DNA of 64,000 nt, taken from contig OX637287.1 of assembly GCA_951799445.1 (NCBI GenBank), positions 1,240,001 to 1,304,000 of the forward strand, in the 5' to 3' direction. Numbering within the stretch: position 1 is the first letter of the stretch; the number at the start of each line of letters is the position of its first letter. A model generated the notes under the pieces. The model saw only the letters and a program-made list of their open reading frames with translations, was not told the origin of the DNA and made no database searches. The stretch comes from Pseudisothecium myosuroides (Eukaryota > Streptophyta > Bryopsida > Hypnales > Lembophyllaceae). A program made the position numbers and the translations under genes. Positions 46,320-58,424 of this stretch are shown piece by piece.

Positions 46320-48044
46320 GTGCATGTACATCATACCATATTAATATACCATATACCTTATCCGTATGTGTTCCATATGTTCTATACTTTAAATATCCGT
46401 ATCATATCCATTTTTGAGGATCAAACATTCACACCAAACTCTAATATGGAAGGTCAAGATCGTCTTTTAGGACGGTGCGATCAATGGCCACAATTTTTCC
46501 CAATGATGCAAATCGATAGTGTTGGAAGGGGATCATTTTTTCCATATGGATATCAAAAACTGTGCGGGGGGTCACATTAAGGGGGGTGCTGTTGGTTGTG
46601 GGTAAAGCTATTTGCATCTTTTTGGTACATTATAATGTTTTTGAACAATTGAATCCAATGCTCGACAGAGAACGAAAAAACATTAGTTTCTTACTTGAAA
46701 AAAATATATGTCAAGTTGTACTTGACTTAATTTTGACTTTTAATCATCAATGGATAAGATACCATTTGTTTATTTTTTTGTTAAAAGTGAAATGAAAGTG
46801 AGGTAGAATCTCATCCCCACACTGTCTATAATTGTCAATCTAGTGAGTCTTAAATGAGTCTTCCATCCTTTTGAGTTCAGCTCTTATATGGTAGTGTCGT
46901 ACTTTTATTTTTGCAAAGGATTTCTTTTTGTTTGATAAAATATAATTGCGTTGTCTCTAAATTAGTAAAATTAATGTAAGCTATAAAATTTAGGGGAACC
47001 TTAGCTTTTGGATGGCTTGTAGTAATAGTCAATAGGCCATCATGCAACACATGAAGTAAACTACAATAATGGTGTATATCAAATGTTATAGTTCGCATTA
47101 AAATCAAAGAGTATAATAGGATTAATAGCCAACTATTCTAATTTGCAAAACATATTTTTATTGATAGAACTAAAGGCATGACTTATACTATCAACTTTGC
47201 TATCTTTTTAAAAGTCTACTAAATGATTTATTCCAATTCTTATCAATATGAAAAAGGGCTACCTTTGTAGGTACTTAGAGGTTATTTATATAATAACTCT
47301 AGTAAACATTTCACAATCTCATTTTTAAATTACTTGCAATGCAAAGAAGTAACTACAATTCAAGCCACCTCAACTACAAAATTGACCATACAAAGCTAAT
47401 AAAGACAAATTAAAAATCCTAAAGGAACCTATGCTATAAGCAACCACCCGATAGTATTAGATGCAACCAATGTGGTTGCCTACTATAGCATTATTGCACC
47501 TTATTTGCCTTAAAGGACGGAGCCCATGATTGTGTTATGAGCCTCAATATCTTTTGTTTTCTATACTGTATTTTCTACTAATGATGAATGAAAAATATCT
47601 TATTCTATTTTTTAGACATGAAGTGACGTGTCTTTTATAAATCCAAAAAATTGAATTTTTTTTGTGAAAATTTAAAATCATTTTGATTTTTTGAAGAAAA
47701 AGTGAAGAAAATTCATATCAAATACATAGTACAAAATAAGCTTACAAAATCTGAAATTTAATCCCAAAGTTTACAATATAATGTAGTTTATGATGGTGTA
47801 AACCAAAATTTTGTGTCATACTATAATTAGAAAAATTAGTAGACCATGGTTATAATCCCAAAGTTTAAATTGCAATAAAATATTCATTCAATTTTAATAA
47901 TTATAATTTAAATTTAAAATTTAAGTTAGACTAGAGAAAACACTTTGTGTGCTTCATTCCATTTGTTGGTCTCAAATCCAAAAAAGATCATTATTAATGC
48001 TAAAATTTGGATGTAGAATAAGGAGGACGAAGTTGACCAAATAT
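46320..48044. other. AT-rich spacer
   Basis: No gene or repeat family recognised. Open frames 46320-46580 and 46562-46795 have no domain. Confidence 0.45.
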
Positions 48045-48200
48045 GGTCAATTTGATTAAAATGGCGGTATTCCATTATAATGGTACAACATTCTATTAAA
48101 ATGGCACTGAATTTGTCAAAGATAACACTGCATTCCATTAAAATGGCATAGAATGTGTTACAAATGGCAAAATAATACCGCCATTTTAACAAAATTGACC
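48045..48200. repeat. Foldback inverted repeat (156 bp)
   Basis: GGTCAATTTGATTAAAATGG..CGGTATT pairs with AATACCG..CCATTTTAACAAAATTGACC. Between the arms the phrase ATTAAAATGGCA recurs, so the loop has internal direct repeats. Probably a MITE remnant; no clear target duplication. Confidence 0.7.
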
Positions 48201-50502
48201 ATAAATACACTAATAAAAAAAGCATCTTTTGTGATTTTTTTATGCATCTTCTTCTATAGAATGGCCAATTATACCTCAATGTGATAATTTCCTCCAACAT
48301 CAAATGCACACACATTCAAAGAACTTTCCAAAAAATTTAGAAGAAAAATCACTTTACAACAATGTTTTTTTTCCGGCAATTTGTTGTCAATTTGCACCAA
48401 AACAATGGGCCATGCACCAAGCCCATAGAACAAAATAGCACTTACAGGGCAAAAAATCACCAGAAAACTTCAAATTTAAAAAAAAAATCTTAAGTGAAAT
48501 TGTTAGATTGTGAATGAAAATTGGATTATGGGTATGTGATATGTGCTAATGTGATATTTTCTATCCATTATGAGGATGAATGTTGAAATTTGGAGCACCA
48601 GTACAACATTCAATATCGCCACTCTGGCACTTCATTAAAAATAAAAATAAAAACTACTTCAAAGGAGAGAGAAGGAATCAAGGAGAATCCCAGGAATAGG
48701 AGTAGAAACATACGTTCATCGTTGTTGAAGCATGGGTGAAGCCATCTTCAGTCTACGCACGGCATGGACTCAAAGGACAGCCCCCCGCCGCCCGCACGCG
48801 CGCACACACACTCCAGTGCTAAATAACGTTAATATAACCAACAAGGTAACCCTAAAAATGCCACAGTACCTCTATTTCATAGCATTTCCCCAGGCAATGG
48901 TGGCTGCGGTTTTTATAATATTAAAAAACAGTACCAAAGAGGAAAGTTCAGTACTTATTAAGAGAATCCCACTCCCACCGATTGAGCCATGAGGATCAGC
49001 AGGCCAAACACACGAGGTGACCGATCAGTTTCATTGGTTGATCAAGCTGTAGTCGCCAAGGCAGCGTGTGAAGTAGACTATTTGATGAGAAACGATTATT
49101 TAAGATTTCGTGAGTTCCGTCCCCACTTGCCTGTTTCCTTTCTTTTTTTTCAATTTGAAAAGTGACGGTGCTTTCATATATAAAAACAAACTATCAGTTA
49201 TCAGTCCGGCTCACGAGGCCGAGTCAACCAGGGAATGAAACCGGAGATCAAGTTCCAAATTCCACTTAGGCAGGTGAACAGAAAACCTCATTTTTGCAGC
49301 AAGAGTCCATAACTTAAACTCTTGGCAAGTGATTCTCTGATGCTCTTCAGTTCATCTGCCTTGGCTGTTTCCTTTCTCTGACTCCATTCTAATAAATTAT
49401 TACAGTCTGTTTCAGTTCAAACTGGAAAAAGACGCAGAAAAAGAATGAAATTTACTGTAAATGCATGGCGAACTACTACCGTAGTGGTTTTCGTGCGTTG
49501 TATTTGGACTGCAAATCAGGTACAGTAATGTTGAAGATCAATCGACCGACAGGAGGAGGTGGAGCGGATGAGGCTGCCGTCCTAAAAATACCCGCAGAAT
49601 TGACAAGCTGCGTTTTGTTGGGACCCTCGAAATGGGTTGCGCAGCACCTGCACGGGGGAATGTCATAAGCAGAAGCGGTCGAGGCCTCCAATTAGCAGCA
49701 GACCCCGTTCCGTTCCCCCGGCCTCGTCATCAGCTGCCTCTTGACTTATTACAGTCTGTTTTAGAGTCTAAAACGAAGCTTACGAAGCTCCCCCACCTTC
49801 AAATTTAGCCACCGTTCCGCCAATTGCTCCCTGGAAGTGCAGCTAGTGCCATTGGCCGAGTCGCCCAGCATGCAATGCTGTCGGCTCCGCCAGAAGGGAG
49901 TGTCAAATAAGTTAAGTTACCGCACTCCGCCATTGATCTCCTCTGCAGAACTGAATGACGGTGATTGCTCCTTCATTCCTCTTTCTAAATTTACTCGAAC
50001 CTGAGGTGCTATTTTTCCTCCTTTGAACTGAAATATGCCGAAAAAGAAAAGAAAAGAAAATGATTACTTGAAGCTGGGGGACTATTTTTTTCTCCTTTGA
50101 AATCAAATGTGCCAAAAAAAAGAATAAAAGAAAAAAAAATGATTACTTGAAGCTGGGGGATTATTTTTTTCCCCTTCGAAATCAAATGTGCCAAAAAAAA
50201 TAAAAATAGAAATAGGAATTCGGGATCCACTGAAGGCCAGGAATGGCGTCTGCAACACGGGTATGGGATAAGGGTTTTGCATGGCCCTATGAGCGAGAAC
50301 CAATCACCGAGGGTCGAGCTGTTATAATAACTTAAAATATAGTAATCTAATTGGTTCATTCCCTTGCAAAAAAAGGAGTTCAAGAGGGTCACTAATTTAC
50401 TCGTTTAGTGCATGTCACACTATTTTATAAAAACTATAAAAATGGAATAATATGTAGTTTAGTGCAGGTTGAAGTGGTGCAGGTTGAAATAATCATTTAA
50501 AC
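48201..50502. other. Spacer with GC-richer patches
   Basis: GC-richer islands at about 48770-48810 and 49460-49900. The open frame 49465-49668 on plus (67 codons, ATG start) lies in the second island; I do not recognise it and would call it only a possible exon or gene fragment. A three-copy tandem repeat is at 50003-50203. Confidence 0.4.
50003..50203 (+). repeat. Tandem repeat, about 68-bp unit, roughly three copies
   Basis: The phrase TGATTACTTGAAGCTGGGGG, then ATTTTTTTC(T/C)CC, TTGAAATCAAATGTGCC and an AAAAG-rich run repeats, the first copy being diverged. Confidence 0.8.
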
Positions 50503-50504
50503 TA

Positions 50505-51021
50505 CAGGCAAAATAATGAAATTAGGTTGCCTTCACAATTGTTAGGTTACCTAATTCCAAGAAAGTTTCTTTACAAGTCATCAAAATCAACAAATACTTC
50601 TACAAATATTTTCATTTGTACACATGGAGGTTCATGAGTCCCGAATACAGCAATATCTACACAAAGTAGTGAAATTAGGTTGCCTTATCAATTAGGTTGC
50701 CTTACCTCAAGAAAGTTACATTACAAGCCATCAAAGTCAACAAAAAATTCTACAAAAAATTCTACAAATATTTCCTTTTGTACACGTGGAGGTTCGTGAG
50801 TCCCAATTACAACAGTACCTTGTTCAAAAGTAATACATTCTTGTACAATAATGGTAAATATTTATATAGTCTCAAATGTCAAGAAATTAATATGGGGCAA
50901 CCGAACTTCACTATTTTGTGTAATTCAAAAGTAGTTCATTTTTATAATATAAGAATAAATATTTATATAGTGTCAAATGTCCAGAAATTAGTATGGGGCA
51001 ACTCAATTTCACTATTTTGTG
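50505..51021 (+). mobile_element. Family G MITE (G3a) containing a second family G copy
   Basis: Outer ends lie next to TA at 50503-50504 and 51022-51023. The outer copy is split at TA by the inner copy 50660-50920; its halves align with the corresponding parts of the inner copy and of G2. Confidence 0.82.
50660..50920 (+). mobile_element. Family G TA-flanked MITE (G3b, 261 bp), nested
   Basis: Begins CACAAAGTAGTGAAATTAGG and ends TTCACTATTTTGTG, with TA at 50658-50659 and 50921-50922. Inside G3a. Confidence 0.85.
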
Positions 51022-51022
51022 T

Positions 51023-51296
51023 AGTATTGATGCCCTGTGTTATTGCCACAAAACAATAAAATCAAAGTAAAAGTATTTTTTAATTTTTTAGTTCATAAAA
51101 ACTTTAAAATTCAATATCTTTTCTATTGCAAGTTGGAACGCCACAAAACAAAGTTCGTGCACCCCTCTTCGCTTAGGACTTTTCAACAGTGCCAAGAACT
51201 TGCCCAGTTGCCCAGAGGATGCACGGTTCCAGAGATGTCATTGTTACAAACAAGCAAACAAAACAAACAACCTCATTTTACTAGTAGAAAGATGTG
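51023..51296 (+). repeat. Satellite-like repeat S, dispersed monomer (forward)
   Basis: TGCCCTGTGTTATTGCCACA, GGAACGCCACAAAACAAAGT, GTGCACCCCTCTTCG and GTGCCAAGAAC follow the order of the S array unit. It abuts the right end of G3a. Confidence 0.8.
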
Positions 51297-52652
51297 TCCA
51301 CTACAACCGGACAACTAAATGTCCTATACAATTGTCCTGCCACTGTAGGGTGATTGCACAAAACACCTGTACTGTCTGGTTGCGTTTTTTTTTGGGACCA
51401 ATACAACTTTTGCTATAACTATTGATTTATAGTTTTAATGCCAAAACCAAAAAACAGCTTCCTAGATGTCTTGATTGTAATTGTATCCCTTATTTTTCAG
51501 AAATTAAAAAAAATCAATTTATATTTAAAATTCAATTTTGTTAATTTGTCACACTTTGACATTTAGGGGTTTTTAATACTATTGAGCGGTTTAAATTAAT
51601 GATTTTCAGTTGAAATTTCTACGGTATATTCCCCTAGTAAGTAGACATGTTCCTGCCAAAGATCATTTAAAAATAGGCCTCCCTTGTGCGCGCACTTGTG
51701 AACAATAAAAATGGTTTTGACTTCATTTTTTTGGCCAAATCTCATCACCAAGAAGTCCCCCCAAATGGCCAATTTTTAGTTTTGTTCAAATTTTTTTTTC
51801 TATTTTCTACAAATTAAAATGTTAAAGGATGTATTTTCCTCTTCGCTAGAATAGTCTATAGAATTGTCCCAGAAAATTTGTAACTAATTCCAAAAAGGTC
51901 CAAAAAATATGAAACGACTTGGGTTAGATTTCAATTCCACTTGTCTTTCAAGGAAAATTTACTGAAAAATATTTCAAGATGTTTTACCTCCCCAAAATTT
52001 CAGTTTCAGCGCTTAGATAGTCGGGTTACAGACCTCCTACCTTACTGTATCTCTATCTTAATGGCACACTTGAAGCATGTTCTGGAAGATGCCCCAGCAC
52101 GGCAGTTCCTGGCAACCCTGCAATTACCGGTATTCATCAGTGACTGAAAAGTCTGAATTAGGTACTGGATATTATTTAAGTGTTGTTTTTTGTTCTTTTT
52201 TATACAAATGAAACGGACGATTTTATTAAAGTGTTCATAACATTGTTAACCAAGCGTGGGGGGGTCCCAAGCGGTTAACAATGTTATGTTAGTGGCAAAG
52301 TGGCATAAAACAGAACTGAAGTACTACGGTACCCTGCTTGATTGGTAAGTTAAGTTACATATCCAAGTCCATTTTTGCAGGATTCCCTGATCTAGGGGGC
52401 CAGGAAGAAGTACAAATTTGGGGGTCAATTTGTTGCCATTTTTTTAATATTATAGTACTCTGCACAGTTAGAATTGGGAACACTAAATATCATAATTTTT
52501 CCTTCGATTTTCTTTGTCTCAGTGGCCCATGAGTGAATGGAAAGAACCTCTGAATGTTTGGTTGAAATTCTGTTGTCCATGTCTCCACGGTGCTCAACAA
52601 GAGCACATCTTTACGTGCAAAAATATACCGGTACGTGTTCATAAATACTAAT
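51297..52652. other. AT-rich spacer
   Basis: No gene recognised. The segment 51890-52030 shares wording with 41280-41420 (AAAAAATATGAAACAACTTG, GTCTTTCAAGGAAAA, TTTTACCTCCCCAAAATT), so a dispersed repeat of about 140 bp links the two places. Confidence 0.5.
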
Positions 52653-52656
52653 TGAA

Positions 52657-53763
52657 CCTCTAAAGTCCCTAGGCCCTTTTTCCAATAAAAAAACACTCAA
52701 AATTGTCATTTCTAGTGCAAAGAGTAAAAAAATTAAAAATTGTTTTTTGCATATCTAACGTAGGATCTTGTACTAGACTAGTGTAAGAATGTGCGGAAGA
52801 AATCTCAAAAAATTTGACCATGTAGATTGCAAGATATTTGCATTTAAAGTGAAGGTAATAAGTTTTTTTGCACCTTGCTCGACTACATTTTTTTGGCTTT
52901 GAACCTTCTTAACTTAAATTTTTTGCTCTACAGATGTTGAATTTCTAATTTTATATGATGAAGAATTGAGTTGAGAGTCCTAGGGAAAAGTTTAAAAAAA
53001 AATACACACTTAGCTTTCACTCATGAAAAAACTGTTAAGTAGAAATAGGTTCAAGATTGAAGGCAAAACTAAATTGTTAAAAGCTCTAAGATGGAATTGA
53101 ACAAACTAATCTCAACGTTGAGATTGTTCTAGCAAGAGACCTTAACCTTGTGAAACTTTTCTTTTTGAAAGAGTGTGAATATTGAGTTCAGAAATGATTC
53201 CTTTGAGTTATTTTTTCAAGAAGATGCTTTGATTGCCCGAAAAACAAGATTGTTTATAGCTTTTCCATAACAAAACCAAATGGAATGAATCAAAGCTTTC
53301 CATGTAGCTTAAAAATATAATCTATGAGAAATGAATTTTAAAGTATTTAATTTTACATTTTTTTGAGAAGTTTTTTCTACCTGACAAACTCAAAAAAGGC
53401 TTCTCTTGTGCCATAACTTTTGCTCCTGGGCATTAATTAGATTTCCAGAAAGCTAATGAGTTTTGTAATCTTCACATAAAATTTCAAAAAACCACAACAA
53501 ATAAGGTAGACCGGCCTAAGAACCACCAGCTTCCTATTTTCGCCATGCTACTTTTGGCCCTGCCTGCCCGGTGAAAAAAATAACATATTAGGCCATAACT
53601 TTTGACTCCTATTTTGAAATGTCATAAAATTTTGTACACATGAAAGATATTCCTCGTACCCACCTTCTATTAAAATTTCATCTTAAAATATGAAAATATC
53701 TAGTTACACATACCTGGCCAAAATTGCTATGTTGCTAAAAATAGCAGACTGCTCCTTTAGGGG
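52657..53763 (+). mobile_element. Family A TTAA-type element (A6, 1107 bp)
   Basis: Left CCTCTAAAGTCCC preceded by TGAA (a TTAA with one change, 52653-52656); right GCTCCTTTAGGGG|TTAA (53764-53767). The longest copy, carrying the family words plus extra sequence near the right end that matches A1. The right flank is a reverse S monomer cut at the same TTAA position that A5 uses. Confidence 0.85.
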
Positions 53764-53767
53764 TTAA

Positions 53768-54000
53768 GATAGGCTGTTTGATTGGTTTGGTTTGGCTTGT
53801 TACATTGAGATCTCCTGGACCGTGCATTCCCTCGGTTGCGCCGATGGAAAGCCCTCAACAAGGAGGGGGTGTATGGGCTTTGTTTCGTGGCATTTGAACC
53901 TACAATGTGAAAGGTATTGAATTTTGAAGTATTTATGAATTACAAAAATTGGAAAATTACTTTTTCGACTGTGGCAACGGCACAGGGTTCTCTAGTGGTA
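53768..54000 (-). repeat. Satellite-like repeat S, dispersed monomer (reverse)
   Basis: GAGATCTCCTGGACCGTGCA, CCCTCAACAAGGAGGGG, GGGCTTTGTTTCGTGGCATT, AAAGGTATTGAATTTTGAAG and GGCAACGGCACAGGG match the reverse of the array unit. Confidence 0.83.
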
Positions 54001-54107
54001 AGTTATTTTTTATTATTTATTATTTATTTGGAACAAATGGCAGAACCATTGCATAGTGGTAAGTTATTTGATGTGCTGAAAGCCAGTTCAGTTGTCTTCA
54101 CCCATTC

Positions 54108-54120
54108 ATTCATTCATTCA

Positions 54121-54164
<44 letters not shown>

Positions 54165-54166
54165 TG
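54108..54166. repeat. CATT and ATT microsatellites
   Basis: CATTCATTCATTCATT, then about thirteen ATT units. A TGGC run follows at 54195-54212. Confidence 0.95.
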
Positions 54167-54782
54167 AACCCAGTTATTATTTTGAACCCAGTTACTGGCT
54201 GGCTGGCTGGCTGTAACAAGTTGATTTCATTTCTCAAAAAAATAAGAATAAATGAAAAACCAAGTTGATTTCATTTCCAGGAATTTATCAGAAGGTAAGG
54301 CGCCGTAGATGATAGATCCCTGCCTAGATTTTGTGGTGTACGTATTTCCAAAAGTACTTCCACCCCAGATTCAGATTCCAATCATGTACCAAATAGAGAC
54401 AGCACGCCGTACACGTCGAGCACACCCCAGTGACCCCACATCTACAATCCACCAGTAAGTTACTATCCCACGAAAATACACGTGCGGGGATCCACCGAAT
54501 CCGTACTTCAATATTTTTTTTCCCAAATACAGATACAGCAAGATCGTAAGTACGAAGGATATACCAAATAAAGACGCCGCAGACTGAAGCACGCACGATT
54601 GCTGCATTACAGATACCATATTGTATTGTATTGCCTCCCTATACGACAAATTGCTCCCTCGAGTGTGTCTTGTCATGCGTATATTTTGGGGACCGTACAA
54701 TACAGAATGGACAAATAAAAATAAATAAATAAATAAATACACCTGTGATTCAGCCTCTACGACAGTGGCTTCCTTACAGTAA

Positions 54783-55345
54783 CCCTGGAGCGCTCCGACG
54801 TCCATTTTCTGGACGATGAACTTGTTTCTGTCTCATTCCTGCTTGGATGAAAGTCATCCTAATTTTTGGGTGATACTTTATCAAGTTGTTGTCGTATCCA
54901 TCGGTTGGATTGGGTGTTACTAGAATATATACACATTTCTAAAATTATTACAAATGTGGAAGTATGTCAAGTGGTCAATTTGCATTGACTTTAGTTCAAA
55001 ACTAGATGTGCAAAAATGAGGTCAAAGATGTAAAGGTCACAAAAATTTCAAAAAATCACCATATGAAGAGAACCTCATTTCAAATCCATTCCAACAAGTT
55101 TTACTCAAAAAATGATAATATTTTACTTGTAATTGAATTTAGAAGGAATTCTGAAATTTTCTTTTCAAAATTTATAGAAAAAGATTGGTGATAGCATTAG
55201 TAGATCTAACCATAAGGATAGAATTTAAAAATCAAAATCTACAACTTTTATTTGTATACCAATTCGAAAATATTCTTCCAAATTATAGTTTATAATGGTT
55301 TTTCTCAAATCGTCAATTTTGGAGATGAATCCAGACGTTTAGGGG
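54783..55345 (+). mobile_element. Family B-related TTAA-type element (B4, 563 bp)
   Basis: The left end CCCTGGAGCGCTCCGACGTC, continuing CATTTTCTGGACGATGAAC, is the B terminus, preceded by GTAA (a TTAA with one change). The right end GACGTTTAGGGG|TTAA (55346-55349) is B/A-like. The interior differs from the short B copies, so it could be the longer parent of B or a chimera. Confidence 0.65.
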
Positions 55346-55425
55346 TTAATTTTGAAGTTGGATCAAATTATGTTATGCTCAGATAATTAAAATTTAAATG
55401 GGTTAACATGTTTTGTTCCTCAATA

Positions 55426-55656
55426 CAAAAATAGTGAAATTAGGTTTCCCCACACAAAATTCTTGACATTCTATACTATATAACTATGTACAGTTACTAT
55501 AGGAGGATGCAGTAATGTAGGAACCATGCGGGTTGCATGGGTTGGTTCACTGGTTCATGGCTTGGGTTTTGAAACTGGCATGTGCCTCCATTTGAACAAA
55601 TAGTGAGTCATGAAGTAATTTTTTTGGTGAAGGCAACCCAATTCCGCTATTTAGTA
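55426..55656 (+). mobile_element. Family G TA-flanked MITE (G4, 231 bp)
   Basis: CAAAAATAGTGAAATTAGG at the left and AATTCCGCTATTTAGTA at the right, TA outside (55424-55425, 55657-55658). The interior TGGTTCACTGGTTCATGGC and GGCATGTGCCTCCATTTG is a reverse match to G1 (CCATGAACTAGTGCACC, GGAGGCACATGCC). Confidence 0.78.
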
Positions 55657-55805
55657 TACATAACATTTAGGAGGAGTCAAATGGGTTGCCGTCCCCCCAA
55701 TAGAATGATGTGGAATATTCTACACCATTTCATCCCATGCATGATATGATCTATCTAATAGAAAATAGAAAATCTAATAAAAATAAATTATATATGCATG
55801 TTTAA

Positions 55806-56530
55806 CCTCTAAAGTCCCAAGACCTTTTATCCATAAAAACACACTCAAAATTGTCATTTCTATTGCAAAGAGGGAAAAACTTTTAAAATGGATTTTTTTC
55901 TACATATGTAACCATATAATCTTGTATTAGACTACTGTAAGAATGCGTGGAAAAACTTTCAAAAACTTTGATTGCGTAGATTGTAAGATATTTGCATTTA
56001 AAGTGAAGCAGACAAGTTTTTTTATACCTTGGTCAATTAGATTTTTTGACTTTAAATCTTCTTCACTTAAATTTTTTGTACTATTGATTATGATTTTATA
56101 ATTTTTTATGTTGAAGAATTGAGTTGAAAATCTAGGGAAAAAAAAAGCACGTAATTTTCACGCATTAGAAAACTGTCAAGTAGAAGTAGGCTCAAGATTG
56201 AAGGAAAAACTAAATCGTTAATAACTCTGAGATTGGAATTGAAACACTATAATTTGGTTGGTGAGGTCGTTATAGCAAGCAAACTTAACATTTTCTAACA
56301 ATTATTTTTGAAAAATTGTGTGAATTGCATTCAAAAACAAACTCTATAAGTTATTATTTCAAGAAGATGCTTAGATTGCCCAAAAAATAAGATTGTCTAT
56401 AACTTTCTCATTTCTAGTCCCAATAGAATGAATCAAATCTTCAAATGTAGAAAAAAATTAAAAATTAAAAATTCATTTTTTTGTGATTTTATTTTGAGCT
56501 GCCTCTCGAGTTGCTTTTGGATATGGTACC
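55806..56530 (+). mobile_element. Family A TTAA-type element, 3'-truncated (A7)
   Basis: Left TTAA|CCTCTAAAGTCCC (TTAA 55802-55805) is well preserved and close to A6. Family words continue to about 56530 and then stop in unrelated sequence; no GGGGTTAA end follows. The right limit is approximate. Confidence 0.75.
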
Positions 56531-58032
56531 TTATTTGTATTGGTACATTTTGTCACCCTCCTTGAAACTTCCTAAATTATTTGTTTTAGTTCCTATAGAT
56601 ATAGAAGTGGACACTTTGGATCATATTGTCACTTTGAGTTAGTGATTTTCCTAGAAATATGCTTCAAATCATTGTAGGGATTGTTTAAATTATTGATATT
56701 GTTGAATATAGAAAGATTTTTTTGTATCAAGTGATCATTGTTAATCTGTGTATAATTCATCAAAAGGAGAAAAAAAAAATCTTTTTTGAACCTTTGGTGG
56801 ATTATGTATTTGCAATGGTTTGTCTTTGAGTTTATTTAAAGATGCAACATTTTTTTAATGAAAATTTTCAACCCTAATCAAAGAATAAAAATTGTAGATC
56901 TCTTCAAGTCTGAAGGCATTTACAATAAATTTAAATGTTATACTTTTGTGGCCACATTTTTCTAATTTTTCAATTTACATAAATTGTTGGCTACAATATT
57001 TGTCCACCCCCCTTCCTCATTGAAGTTTTTTTTCATTGATTGGATCTTGTTTTGCAACTTATTTTTGAACTTGTATTTTTCATTAATTTTTTAAATTTCT
57101 AATCATTGAAAATTGTAGCGAACATTTTAGAGTTTAAACATCAATTTGGTCTTATATTTCTTAATATTTTTTCACTTATCAACCAAAAAACCAGAAGGTG
57201 TATATTTTTCTAGGTGAATTTTAAGACCTTAGTCATTGAACTTGGGATCCAATAAAAGTGTATACTTTATAATTTTTATTTATTTTTCCTTCATCCAAAT
57301 TACACCTACATTCTAATTTTAATTTTTTGTTCAACTCAAGAATTCCATTGTAATAGAATCAATAAAATGTATGGATTAAAAAAAAAGTATAACTTTATTT
57401 TGTTTTGTTAGTAATTGTAATTGTGGCATTTCTTTGCAAAAATATTATTTCGAATTTTTTGGGGTTCTTTGTGAACTTATATCTTTTCAAAGTCAAAAAT
57501 TCATTTTTGGGTCACTTTTGGCATCAAATTTGCAATAAAAAAATTTATAGAAAATTCTAGCCGACTAGGATGCCTTGCATAGTGGTTTTCTCCTCATTCT
57601 ATATTAAAAAAGAATTGTTGGGACTTGGAGGCCAAATTGGGTTTCCATTTTGACCCCCAAGTCCCGTACTTGGTGCCAAAACTTCTACTTATGTTGCCAA
57701 GTATGCATTTGGAAGTGATGTGGGATTTGGGACTTGGGATGTTGTGTAAAGCCCCCAAGTCCCAATTTTCAACTTTCCACCAATCAGATTTTGAGAATTT
57801 TTAGTGGAACTTGGGACTTATTAGCATAACATTATTTACCAATAAGACCGGAACCCTTTTGCATCCTTAGAGAGCGATCCCTACAATGAACAAAATTCTC
57901 TTTTATGTGACTCTTCAAACAATCCCAATCTTTAAATTAACTAATACAAGTACCTCCTTCCCTTATATCCAACAAAGCATAATACCTTCCTAGCATGGGG
58001 AGGATCATTGCTTTATTATTCAATGTTATGTA
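56531..58032. other. AT-rich spacer
   Basis: No gene. GGGACTTGG and its complement CCAAGTCCC recur five times in both orientations at 57617-57837, implying a decayed inverted-repeat element. Confidence 0.5.
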
Positions 58033-58170
58033 AGGTAGGCGCACCCATTCCCGTCCATTTACTGCATTCCGTCAGTATGTAGCAAAGGCTCACATTTTCT
58101 TTCCAAAATGTACTACATTCAGACATGACGATGGAATGGGGTACACGGACGGGAATGGGTGCATCTACCT
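58033..58170. mobile_element. TA-flanked MITE with long terminal inverted repeats (H2, 138 bp)
   Basis: AGGTAGGCGCACCCATTCCC..GTCC at the left pairs with GGAC..GGGAATGGGTGCATCTACCT at the right; the arms extend about 43 bp with few mismatches. TA at 58031-58032 and 58171-58172. Confidence 0.85.
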
Positions 58171-58201
58171 TATGTGAGACATAGTGTGAACCGCCCCTTA
58201 A

Positions 58202-58424
58202 CCCTTGAACATCAACACAGCCATTCCATGGCCGATGGATGACAGTGAATCAAACTTTGTAGGACAGAAATGCAACTATTCATCCTCGGAATTTGTTGTG
58301 AAAAGGGAAAGATCTTCTACAGTAGCTTGACTTCCAATGAACGCTTTTACAATTTTTTAAGCCAATGATTCGCACGGTAATGCAAAAGGACGATTTCAAG
58401 GGTCACCCCTTTGTCCTTTAAGGG
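58202..58424 (+). mobile_element. Family E TTAA-type element (E1, 223 bp)
   Basis: Left TTAA|CCCTTGAACATC (58198-58201); right GTCCTTTAAGGG|TTAA (58425-58428). The right side carries GGACGATTTCAAGGGTCACC. It is the inverted partner of E2. Confidence 0.85.

Noticed and set aside
49465..49668. 67-codon open frame as a real gene
   Set aside because: It has an ATG and sits in a GC-richer patch, but no family is recognised and no splice context or conserved motif supports it.
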